Of a stretch of 64,000 bases of DNA, positions 56,688 to 64,000 are shown in pieces. Source of the stretch: Pseudoalteromonas nigrifaciens (lineage in GTDB: Bacteria; Pseudomonadota; Gammaproteobacteria; Enterobacterales; Alteromonadaceae); the NCBI RefSeq assembly GCF_002221505.1, contig NZ_CP011036.1, positions 434,001-498,000 of the forward strand, given 5' to 3'. The notes under the pieces are model-generated. The model searched no databases. It was not told the DNA's origin and was given only the letters and a program-made list of their open reading frames with translations. The position numbers were made by a program, and so were the translations under genes. Within the stretch, counting starts at the first letter, position 1. The number at the start of each line of letters is the position of its first letter.

Positions 56688-58127
56688 GTGTTTGATCTAA
56701 AAAAAGTTAAAAATTTAATATTCAATGCACTATATTACTTGTTAAATATGTTGTTTCCATTAATTACATTTCCTTATATTTCTCGAATACTAGGTGTTGA
56801 GGGGGTAGGCGCAGCAAGTTTAGCACTTACCACAGCAACCTACTTCACGACTATAGCTTCTTTAGGGATCCCAATTTATGGTATTAGAGAAGTTGCAAGA
56901 TGCTTAGGTAAACCTGAAAGGTTAAACTATGTTGTTTCTGAATTAATGTTTATAAATGCAATTAGTGCATTTATATCCTTGTTGCTTTATTTTATCGTTA
57001 TTAATTCAATTAATATTATGTCTGATAATATTACACTATACTACATCGCAGCTATAAATATCGTTCTGAGTTTCTTTCAAATTGATTGGTTATTCCAAGG
57101 CTTAGAGAAGTTTAAAATATTAGCAATAAGAAGCTTTATAACAAAGTTACTATCAATCACACTCGTATTTACATTGGTATTAGATAGTGACGATGTAGAG
57201 ATATATGTTTTAATTAGTGTTATTGCTTTGAGTATTGCAAATATAATTAATATTTTTTCAGCTAAGAAAATAATTAACTTTAAATATAAAAATTTAAAGT
57301 TTAAAAAGCACCTAAAACCTATAGTGTACTTTTTGAGTACACGACTTATGTCCACTGTGTACACATTGTTAGACAGTGTTATTTTAGGCATTATGACATC
57401 TAATTACTTTGTAGGCTTATATACGACAGCAATTCGCTTAGTAAGAGTAATAACTACGCTGATATCTTCAGCAACAACTGTTTTTTTTGCTGAAGCATCA
57501 CGTTTAGCCGAAGATAAAAGTATTAAATATCAAGCTCTCCTACTCGACCTATTTATTTTTTTGTTAATGTTGTCGTTACCGATAGCTATTTTTACAAGTA
57601 TACTTTCAGATGAATTGATTTATATGTTTGCGGGTAAAGACTTTATGTCTGCAAGTTTGGCATTGAAAATAACTTCAGGCTTAATTGTAATTTCAACTAT
57701 TACTAACTTTACGGGTGTGCAAATTTTGTACTCAAATAAATTAGAGAAAAAAGTAGCTGAATCTTTAGGCGTTGGTGCCTTTGTTTGTATAGTAATGAAT
57801 TTGTCACTTATACCAATATATCAACATAATGGTGCAGCTATTGCGGCTTTATCTGCTGAGTTTTCTATAATGCTCTATCAATTTTATGTTATATATAAAG
57901 CAGGCATAAGTTTTTCTTTTATCATTAATTTACGGTTTTTAAAATTAAGCTCTGCTTGCGCTATTTATTGTATCCTTGTTTTAGTTTGCTATGAACTGAC
58001 AGAGCCATTAACTTTGATAGTTCGTTTTGTCATTTTAACACTGTTTTCTCTAATCATTTACCCTATAATTTTATTTGTATTTAAGGATAAATTATTAGTT
58101 GATATTTTCTCTAAGATAAAACTATGA
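56688..58127 (+). CDS. wzx: Wzx-like polysaccharide flippase
   Basis: A 479-residue protein with about 12-14 membrane segments and the family N-terminus LLNMLFPLITFPYISRILGVEGVG (in part LFPLITFPYISRILG). Such MOP-family transporters move lipid-linked repeat units across the inner membrane. The start is GTG 56688. The next gene overlaps its stop by 4 bp. Base composition is more AT-rich than in the core genes, as is usual in such loci. Confidence 0.9.
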   Translation: MFDLKKVKNLIFNALYYLLNMLFPLITFPYISRILGVEGVGAASLALTTATYFTTIASLGIPIYGIREVARCLGKPERLNYVVSELMFINAISAFISLLLYFIVINSINIMSDNITLYYIAAINIVLSFFQIDWLFQGLEKFKILAIRSFITKLLSITLVFTLVLDSDDVEIYVLISVIALSIANIINIFSAKKIINFKYKNLKFKKHLKPIVYFLSTRLMSTVYTLLDSVILGIMTSNYFVGLYTTAIRLVRVITTLISSATTVFFAEASRLAEDKSIKYQALLLDLFIFLLMLSLPIAIFTSILSDELIYMFAGKDFMSASLALKITSGLIVISTITNFTGVQILYSNKLEKKVAESLGVGAFVCIVMNLSLIPIYQHNGAAIAALSAEFSIMLYQFYVIYKAGISFSFIINLRFLKLSSACAIYCILVLVCYELTEPLTLIVRFVILTLFSLIIYPIILFVFKDKLLVDIFSKIKL

Positions 58128-59470
58128 AATTTATAACAACAACTTATTTCAAGGACTTTGCGCGTTATTTTTCGTTTTTAGAAGATGAAATAGATTTAAG
58201 ATCAAAAAAAGAAAATGTTTTCTTTAATATAAGTATTTATCCTTGCGCACATAATTTTTTTATATCAAATAATAAACACTCTATTTATCTGCCTTCATTA
58301 AGGGTGAATGAAGAGGCTTATACTTTAGAGAAAAATAATTTATTATTAGAGAAGTTAATTAGATTTAATAAAAAGTCGCTGGCTTTGTACAATAAAAATT
58401 ATACAGTAGAGTTGAAGTTGCAAGCTTTAAAATATTTGAATATACTCGAGCCGATTTTTGAGCGGGAGGCCTTTGACTTTCTTATATCTTCAGGTGACTC
58501 TCGGTTGTTACCATCTGTAGTGATTTATTTAGCAAAAAAGTACAGTGTCAAAATAATTTATTTTGAACAAGGGCCTTTTAATACTACTATGATTGATGAA
58601 ATGGGGGTTAATGCTAATGTTTCTTTTGCTCCTAGCTTAAACAAACTTACTGCTGAACAAATTGAAAAACTAAATAACTTCAAAACTAACTACAAGAATA
58701 AGCAAGTTAAAAAGTACTGGTATAATTATAAGTTTAGTACCAAAGAGCGGCTCAATAATTTAGCCACTCTATTCTTAATGTATCCACCTAAATTGTTTTT
58801 AAAAAAAACACCCGTTGATCTGCAAATAGGTTTGAGTTTTCAAAGTTTTTTTGTTGAAAAAATTAAAAGTAAATTTTTATTTAATACTGCCAATCACTCA
58901 GAAGCTGAAGTTGAAGTACTTCCAAAAAAATATATAGGGCTTTATTTACAAGTACCTGTTGATGCACAATTAATTGAGCATTCACCTAACTATCAATGTT
59001 TCTACGAAATGGTTAAAGATGTTGTTGATGCATTACCTAGTGGTTATGCTTTAATTATTCGTGAGCACCCTCAATATCGTAATAAATACGACAATCGAAT
59101 TTACGATCTGATTAACAATAACCCTAAAATCTATTTAGGTAATAAAGTTGACTTAAATAACCTGCTCATTAATGCTGAAGTAAATATTTTAAATAACTCA
59201 GCGGTAGGTATAGAATCATTATTACTGGGTACTAAAGTGGTTACACTAGGTAATTCTTATTATTCAAATAAAGGAGTTACATTTGACTTTTATAGAGGTG
59301 CGCCACTATCGGATTTACTTTCTAAAGCGGTTAATGCTGAATTTAATCAGGAGGTAGTAGATTCATTTTTATATGAGCTGATATTCATATTTTTATCAAA
59401 AGGTCACTTCCAAGATGACTCACTGCTTTTTCCGAAATTTCCTATGGCCTTAAATAAGATTTTTAAATGA
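58124..59470 (+). CDS. Capsule polysaccharide synthesis protein, KpsC/KpsS-like
   Basis: A 448-residue soluble protein. IIYFEQGPFNTTMIDEMGVNANV resembles the KpsC/KpsS motif (glycine/proline loop followed by GVNAN), and the later IIREHPQYRNKYD, then NNSAVGIESLLLGTKVVTLG, fit the nucleotide-binding half of a GT-B fold. In E. coli KpsC and KpsS add beta-Kdo residues to the lipid anchor. The kds genes downstream make a Kdo role plausible. The similarity is moderate, so a different glycosyltransferase is possible. Confidence 0.65.
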   Translation: MKFITTTYFKDFARYFSFLEDEIDLRSKKENVFFNISIYPCAHNFFISNNKHSIYLPSLRVNEEAYTLEKNNLLLEKLIRFNKKSLALYNKNYTVELKLQALKYLNILEPIFEREAFDFLISSGDSRLLPSVVIYLAKKYSVKIIYFEQGPFNTTMIDEMGVNANVSFAPSLNKLTAEQIEKLNNFKTNYKNKQVKKYWYNYKFSTKERLNNLATLFLMYPPKLFLKKTPVDLQIGLSFQSFFVEKIKSKFLFNTANHSEAEVEVLPKKYIGLYLQVPVDAQLIEHSPNYQCFYEMVKDVVDALPSGYALIIREHPQYRNKYDNRIYDLINNNPKIYLGNKVDLNNLLINAEVNILNNSAVGIESLLLGTKVVTLGNSYYSNKGVTFDFYRGAPLSDLLSKAVNAEFNQEVVDSFLYELIFIFLSKGHFQDDSLLFPKFPMALNKIFK

Positions 59471-60597
59471 GAAAATTAATTGAAATTAATCGTATTTTTT
59501 TAACTCTTTTTTTCGTTTTATCTAGTGGTACCTTTATTTCTATTCTTTATGGACCCGCCATAAATGCATTTTTAGCTATTTTTATTGGTCTTGCTATTTA
59601 CTTTACTAAAGTAAAACTTACGCTAGAATCCATTTGTGTTTTTAGCCTACTATTTATCGTTTCTATTATTAGCTTTCTTTTAAATATATCATTCGAAAGC
59701 TTGTCATTACTTACATTTATTGTGTTTTTTTTAAAGTTTTTATTATTAATGTTTTTGTGTATAAATGATCAGCATCAAGTTTACTTGTTATTAGATGGTA
59801 TTTTTAAGTGGGTATTCTATTTCTCTTGTATTTCTATCTCGTTATATCTGATTAAAATTATTTTTGGTAATGTATATTTACCTATATATGAAATTGGAGA
59901 GGTAAAAACTTACTTATTCAATACATTTTATGGTGTAGACTTTAGTACAGCATCAATCGTTAGGAATTCAGGGATTTATTATGAGCCTGGTGTTTTTGGT
60001 GTTTTTCTGTGTATGGCATTACTTTGGGCTTTACGCACTTCTAGTTACTCAATTTTTAAAGTAAGTGTAATACTTTTGAATTTACTGCTAACATTTTCGC
60101 CCGTTAGTATATTTTTAGGTGGGCTGATAGTCTTCAGTGCAATTAAAAAAAAGTATGCGAGAGTTATTTTACTTATAATTATAATTATAATATTTTCTTT
60201 CTTGGTTGATTTCTTATTCCTTAAATTAAATTCGCAATCATTTTCATTACGAGCAAATGATCTAGCTTATGGGTGGAAGCTATTTCTAAATCAACCTATT
60301 TTTGGGTATAGTATCTTTAATGAGGCTATAGCTATTCAATATAATACAGACACTAATGGTTTGGCCCGAGGAAGCAGTAATGGTATTTTGTCTATGCTAT
60401 ATCAGACGGGGGCTATTTTTTTTAGCATATATTTATATATATTAGCCAAGGGAGTTTCACATATCGGAAATAATAATATATGGATTGGCGGTCTAATTGT
60501 AATTTTACTGATATCACAACAGCCTATTCATTTTTCAAATGTTTTTATTTTAATAGCTATAACAGGGCTTTCTCAACTATGTCTAAAAAAACAATAG
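59467..60597 (+). CDS. Wzy-like polysaccharide polymerase / O-antigen ligase family
   Basis: The protein (376 residues) has about 10-11 membrane segments and one long periplasmic loop in the middle (about 140-180), the Wzy layout. NSGIYYEPGVFGVFL in that region resembles the ligase/polymerase RxxG...EP motif. It overlaps the previous gene by 4 bp and the next by 19 bp. Wzy proteins share little sequence, so the call depends on topology and context. Confidence 0.8.
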   Translation: MRKLIEINRIFLTLFFVLSSGTFISILYGPAINAFLAIFIGLAIYFTKVKLTLESICVFSLLFIVSIISFLLNISFESLSLLTFIVFFLKFLLLMFLCINDQHQVYLLLDGIFKWVFYFSCISISLYLIKIIFGNVYLPIYEIGEVKTYLFNTFYGVDFSTASIVRNSGIYYEPGVFGVFLCMALLWALRTSSYSIFKVSVILLNLLLTFSPVSIFLGGLIVFSAIKKKYARVILLIIIIIIFSFLVDFLFLKLNSQSFSLRANDLAYGWKLFLNQPIFGYSIFNEAIAIQYNTDTNGLARGSSNGILSMLYQTGAIFFSIYLYILAKGVSHIGNNNIWIGGLIVILLISQQPIHFSNVFILIAITGLSQLCLKKQ

Positions 60598-61553
60598 TAC
60601 TTATTGCTCCGACTGTTTTTGGTTTTTACCAGCATATAAAAATTGCACTAGAAAAGCTTGATATTAATGTTTGTGTTATTGATGAGTTACCTTACTCAAG
60701 ATACCCCCTTATTCGAAAGCTTTTCTTAAAGCTACCAAAGCAGCTTAAAAGTCATATATTTAGAGCTTATATTTTAAATCTTAAATCTACATGTTGTGAT
60801 ACGTTATTTTTAATTAGAGGGGAGTTATTTACCTTTGATATTTTGAATGACTTAGAATTTAAGTTTGCTCCAAAGAATCGTGTGATGTACCAATGGGATT
60901 TTGAAAAAAACCTTCCTTTACTCAAACAGCAAATCCCTTATTTTAACCGCGTGTTCACATTTGATAAAGATGATTCCAATAAACTGAATTTAACTCATAA
61001 ACCTCTTTTTTTTAATCCATTGCATCAAGCGTATGCGAAAAATAATATTAAAGAAAAGTACCTTGTTTCATTTGTTGGCACTCACCATAGTGATCGTTAT
61101 GAGTTTTCTCAGCTATTTCTGAAGCTTAACCCCAAGTTAGCTAAGCAGAGTCTTATTTACTTGCTCCGTTCTAAAATGTCATTTTTTTTAAACAAGTATA
61201 TTAAGCAAAATAAGCTTGGTGGGATCAGTTTTTCTGAAATAAAGAGCCGTCCTTTAACAGAAATTGAAACATTAGAGGTTCTATCTGCAAGCCGTGCGAT
61301 ACTTGATATTCATCAGCCTGGGCAGCAAGGGTTAACTATTCGTACATTTGAAGCGCTAGGTCTACAGAAAAAATTGATAACTACAAACCCACAAGTAAAA
61401 AAATATGATTTTTATAATCCTAACAATATTTTAGTTGTTGATCGGGGAAATCCTGTTGTACCTGACTCTTTTATGAATACACCATATGAGCCAACACCAA
61501 TTAAAATTTATAATAAATATCTAGTAACGCATTGGGTGAAGGATTTTATTTAA
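60579..61553 (+). CDS. Glycosyltransferase (CgeB/DUF3880-like, GT-B fold)
   Basis: From ATG 60579 the product has 324 residues. The C-terminal half carries DIHQPGQQGLTIRTFEALG, then KKLITTN and NNILVVDR, the pattern of the Glyco_trans_1_2 domain that binds the sugar nucleotide. The N-terminal part has RGELFTFDILNDL. An in-frame ATG at 60480 lies deep in the polymerase gene and is unlikely. The next gene's ATG overlaps its TAA by one base. Confidence 0.8.
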   Translation: MSKKTIVLIAPTVFGFYQHIKIALEKLDINVCVIDELPYSRYPLIRKLFLKLPKQLKSHIFRAYILNLKSTCCDTLFLIRGELFTFDILNDLEFKFAPKNRVMYQWDFEKNLPLLKQQIPYFNRVFTFDKDDSNKLNLTHKPLFFNPLHQAYAKNNIKEKYLVSFVGTHHSDRYEFSQLFLKLNPKLAKQSLIYLLRSKMSFFLNKYIKQNKLGGISFSEIKSRPLTEIETLEVLSASRAILDIHQPGQQGLTIRTFEALGLQKKLITTNPQVKKYDFYNPNNILVVDRGNPVVPDSFMNTPYEPTPIKIYNKYLVTHWVKDFI

Positions 61554-62581
61554 TGGAGTATACAATTGTAAATGCTGTTGCATCAAAAGAGGGAGGAGCA
61601 CTAACTGTATTGCAATCCTTTATAAAAGAATGTAATCCCAATAATTCTTATATTTTTTTTATAGGAGTATCTAAAGAAAACTTTCCTGCTGCATCTAATA
61701 TTCGTTACATTGAAAAAATTGGTGTTACTGGTCTAAAGCGTTTTATTTGGGATTGTTTAGGGGTATCTCGTTTTATAAAAAGTGAAAATATCAGTGTTTA
61801 TGAAATCATTTCTTTGCAGAATACTGGTGTTAAGGGGGTTAAGGGGGTTAAACAGTCTGTTTATTATCATCAAGCAATCCCTTTGACTAATATTCACTGG
61901 AACCCTTTTAAAAAAGGTGAGAGACAATTAGCCTTTTATAAATACATTTATCCTTTTTTTGTAAAGTTTTTTGATAGTCCAGATGTGTCATACATTGTTC
62001 AGGCTTCTTGGGTGAAAAATGCATTATCTTCTTATTTTAAATTTAACCAAACAAAAGTTTTTATAGAAAAACCATTATTTAAGCTCGATGAGCTTTTTGT
62101 TAAAAAGAGTACAACTGATCTAAGTAAGCATCTATATCTGTTTTACCCTGCAAGTGAGTATTTATATAAAAATCACCATTTACTTATAGAGGCCCTCAAC
62201 TATATAAAAAAAATAGAGCCAACATTATTAGATGCATTCACTTTTTTGTTTACTTTAGATGAGGATAGTTATACGTATCAAAAAGCTCAATTCTATGAGG
62301 TGGCGGAATATTGCGATTTTTTAGGCTTCATTGACAGAGATGAAGTATTTTCTATCTATCAAAAAGAAGGTGTGCATCTTATTTTTCCAAGTGTTATAGA
62401 AACGTTAGGATTACCATTACTTGAAGCCAGTTACTTTGGCTGCGATATTTTAGTTTCTGATTTGCCTTATTCCAGAGAAACGCTTATCAACTCTAGTGCT
62501 GCTGTGAGATATGTAAAAAATAATACACCTCAGTGTTGGGGTGAAGAGTTAATTAGCTTTATTAAAGCAAAAATAAATTAG
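61553..62581 (+). CDS. Glycosyltransferase family 1 protein
   Basis: A 342-residue GT-B enzyme. YYHQAIPLTNIHWNPF, then the sugar-nucleotide domain with FYPASEYLYKNHHLLIEAL, and the late FPSVIETLGLPLLEASYFGCDILVSD with the conserved E-x7-E pattern (E near LGLPLLEA). It adds one sugar to the lipid-linked repeat unit; donor and acceptor cannot be read. It contains a tandem VKGVKGVK from a 9-bp repeat at 61832-61851. Confidence 0.85.
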   Translation: MEYTIVNAVASKEGGALTVLQSFIKECNPNNSYIFFIGVSKENFPAASNIRYIEKIGVTGLKRFIWDCLGVSRFIKSENISVYEIISLQNTGVKGVKGVKQSVYYHQAIPLTNIHWNPFKKGERQLAFYKYIYPFFVKFFDSPDVSYIVQASWVKNALSSYFKFNQTKVFIEKPLFKLDELFVKKSTTDLSKHLYLFYPASEYLYKNHHLLIEALNYIKKIEPTLLDAFTFLFTLDEDSYTYQKAQFYEVAEYCDFLGFIDRDEVFSIYQKEGVHLIFPSVIETLGLPLLEASYFGCDILVSDLPYSRETLINSSAAVRYVKNNTPQCWGEELISFIKAKIN

Positions 62582-62589
62582 GAGTATAT

Positions 62590-63387
62590 ATGTTTTTAAT
62601 TGCAGGACCATGTGTTATAGAGTCTGAAGGCTTAGTTCTCGATACCTTTGGTAAGTTACAGGAAATAACGAAAAAGCTTGGAATTGAGTATATTGCAAAG
62701 TCTTCTTTTACGAAAGCAAATCGTTCATCCGGAAACGCTTTTACAGGTCCCGGGATTGATGAGGGACTTAGAATACTTCAAAAAGCAAAAGATCAATTAG
62801 GAGTTAAAATATTAACCGATGTCCATGATGACACGCCACTTGATGAGGTTGCATCAGTTGTCGATGTACTTCAAACACCAGCTTTTCTCGTTAGGCAAAC
62901 AAGTTTTATACAACGTGTAGCCTCGATGGGCAAACCTGTAAATATAAAAAAAGGACAATGGATGCACCCAGCTGATATGGCTCCAGTTGTTGAGAAGTGT
63001 AGAGCTGTTGGTAATGAAGATATATGGCTATGTGACCGTGGTACTAGCTTTGGCTTTGGAGCACTAATTAATTACATGCCTGGTTTGACTATAATGAAAG
63101 AAACAGGATGTAAAGTTGTTATGGATGCAACACATAGTGTCCAAATGCCGGGAGCATTAAACGGTTCAACAGGCGGTAATAGGGTACATGTCCCTGCGAT
63201 AGCTCGTGCAGCTGTAGCTGTCGGTATTGATGGTTTATTTCTTGAAACGCACCCGAACCCAGATAAAGCTCTATGTGATGGCCCAAACATGTTGCCCTTA
63301 CAGCATATGGAAGAGTTGTTAGAAACTTTATTAGAAATAGATGAAGTTGTTCATCGCCGTCCGTTTATTGAAAAGCAACTTAGGTGA
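62590..63387 (+). CDS. kdsA: 3-deoxy-8-phosphooctulonate synthase (KdsA)
   Basis: A 265-residue enzyme that makes Kdo-8-phosphate from arabinose-5-phosphate and PEP. IAGPCVIES, KSSFTKANRSS, DVHDDTPLDEV, NIKKGQW and DATHSVQMPG are all family motifs. It is shorter than the ~284-residue housekeeping form at the N-terminus. Its place among capsule genes suggests a second, locus-linked copy; whether another kdsA exists elsewhere cannot be seen here. Confidence 0.93.
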   Translation: MFLIAGPCVIESEGLVLDTFGKLQEITKKLGIEYIAKSSFTKANRSSGNAFTGPGIDEGLRILQKAKDQLGVKILTDVHDDTPLDEVASVVDVLQTPAFLVRQTSFIQRVASMGKPVNIKKGQWMHPADMAPVVEKCRAVGNEDIWLCDRGTSFGFGALINYMPGLTIMKETGCKVVMDATHSVQMPGALNGSTGGNRVHVPAIARAAVAVGIDGLFLETHPNPDKALCDGPNMLPLQHMEELLETLLEIDEVVHRRPFIEKQLR

Positions 63388-63956
63388 AAAACTTGAAACT
63401 AAAGAGTTTAAATACAAATATACGTCTTGTAATATTTGATGTAGATGGCGTAATGACCGATGGCTCTATATTCATTTCTGAGCATGGGGAAGAGGTGAAG
63501 TCTTTTAATGCCAAGGATGGTATAGCGATAGAGTTATTACGAAGCCATAATATATTGTCTGGTGTTATATCAGGCAAAGCAAGTAAGGCATTAAACAAGC
63601 GCTGTGAGCAATTGGCGTTCGATATTGTTGTTACTGGTTGTAAGAATAAATTACCTAAACTAGTGGCTATTTGTCGGCAATATAATGTTTCCTTGGATGA
63701 AGTTGCTTTTTGTGGTGATGATATCTTAGATTTACCTATTATGAATACTTGTGGTTTAAGTGCAGCCCCTGCTGATGCCCACTCACTGGTGCTAAACTCT
63801 GCTGATTGGGTAATGTCTAAAAATGGTGGTTTTGGGATGGTGCGCGAATTTGTTGATACATTATTAGAGAAACAATTGAAAAAGCCTTTAATAGAAATAT
63901 ACGTACCATTAATGAACAAAGTGACTGAGAACTATATTGATGGTATTGAGCAGTAA
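63384..63956 (+). CDS. kdsC: 3-deoxy-D-manno-octulosonate 8-phosphate phosphatase (KdsC)
   Basis: This 190-residue HAD phosphatase has motif I FDVDGVMTDG, then KDGIAIELL, GVISGKAS, and CGDDILDLPIM as motif IV. It releases Kdo from Kdo-8-phosphate. The start GTG 63384 overlaps the kdsA stop (GTGA), implying coupling; kdsB follows directly after its TAA. Confidence 0.92.
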   Translation: MKNLKLKSLNTNIRLVIFDVDGVMTDGSIFISEHGEEVKSFNAKDGIAIELLRSHNILSGVISGKASKALNKRCEQLAFDIVVTGCKNKLPKLVAICRQYNVSLDEVAFCGDDILDLPIMNTCGLSAAPADAHSLVLNSADWVMSKNGGFGMVREFVDTLLEKQLKKPLIEIYVPLMNKVTENYIDGIEQ

Positions 63957-64000
63957 ATGAAAATGCTAACTAAAGTTGTGATTCCTGCGCGATACAACTC
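63957..64000 (+). CDS. kdsB: 3-deoxy-manno-octulosonate cytidylyltransferase, start only (KdsB)
   Basis: The first 14 codons read MKMLTKVVIPARYN and the gene runs off the window. VVIPARYNS is the nucleotide-binding start of CMP-Kdo synthetase, and the place directly after kdsA and kdsC supports it. Confidence 0.8.
   Translation, partial: MKMLTKVVIPARYN

Overview
The window is chromosomal DNA of a marine gammaproteobacterium, most likely a Pseudoalteromonas. I base this on the AT-rich genes, the gene orders gpmI-envC-ctpA-yibQ and pdhR-aceE-aceF-lpdA, the MITE-like repeats ending in ACCAA/TTGGT, and the REP families. No database search was possible, so family names rest on motifs I can see and on remembered family features.

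Region 1 (1-11876) is the accessory part and the most interesting. It is one side of a Tn7-like, CRISPR-associated transposon of type I-F3: tniQ, a cas8-cas5 fusion, cas7, cas6 and a short CRISPR array, with no cas1, cas2-3 or other nuclease. The last array unit has an atypical repeat and then a strongly degenerate repeat, which marks a private homing guide. Its spacer, read as codons, gives K-N-N-R-F-D-V-(Y), matching the conserved C-terminus of the 16S rRNA methyltransferase RsmJ; every sixth base falls on a codon third position. Beyond the array lie an Xre/MbcA/ParS-type DNA-binding protein without a toxin, a DUF2059 secreted protein, a small membrane protein, and a three-gene operon (8489-11249) that I cannot assign and propose as an undescribed cargo, possibly defence, system. 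I place the transposon end at 11876 from three 18-bp repeats and an 8-bp TGT terminus. tnsABC and rsmJ should lie left of the window.

Region 2 (12036-25454) is core chromosome: yibQ-like deacetylase, ctpA, envC and gpmI on the minus strand; rhodanese, grxC, secB and gpsA on the plus strand; then trmL, fieF, a lysophospholipase, a CpxRA-like two-component pair and a divergent Spy/CpxP protein with a CpxR-like box between them.

Region 3 (25455-37440) holds yacG, the type IV pilus genes (pilB, pilD, pilC and two pilins), coaE and nadC. It is full of repeats: about 80 perfect copies of a 7-bp unit directly after pilB, two dispersed families (a REP/BIME with GTAGGCGGG ends and a ~105-bp unit with CACAAAGAG ends), a GxxExxY gene inside a repeat block, and an IS3-family element inserted into a repeat copy with a 5-bp target duplication.

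Region 4 (37526-52413) has ampD-ampE, a RAYT transposase embedded in REP copies, the pyruvate dehydrogenase operon with two PdhR operators, a DTW-domain tRNA modification gene, a frameshifted Aer-like chemoreceptor, tRNA-His, mscS and a DUF481 outer-membrane protein.

Region 5 (52536-64000) is a surface polysaccharide locus. A large SLBB/Wza-type export protein is followed by a terminator and a JUMPstart/ops element, then wzz, wzx, a KpsC/S-like protein, a wzy-like polymerase, two glycosyltransferases and kdsA-kdsC-kdsB (kdsB cut by the window end). This points to an RfaH-controlled, probably Kdo-linked or Kdo-containing capsule or O-antigen.
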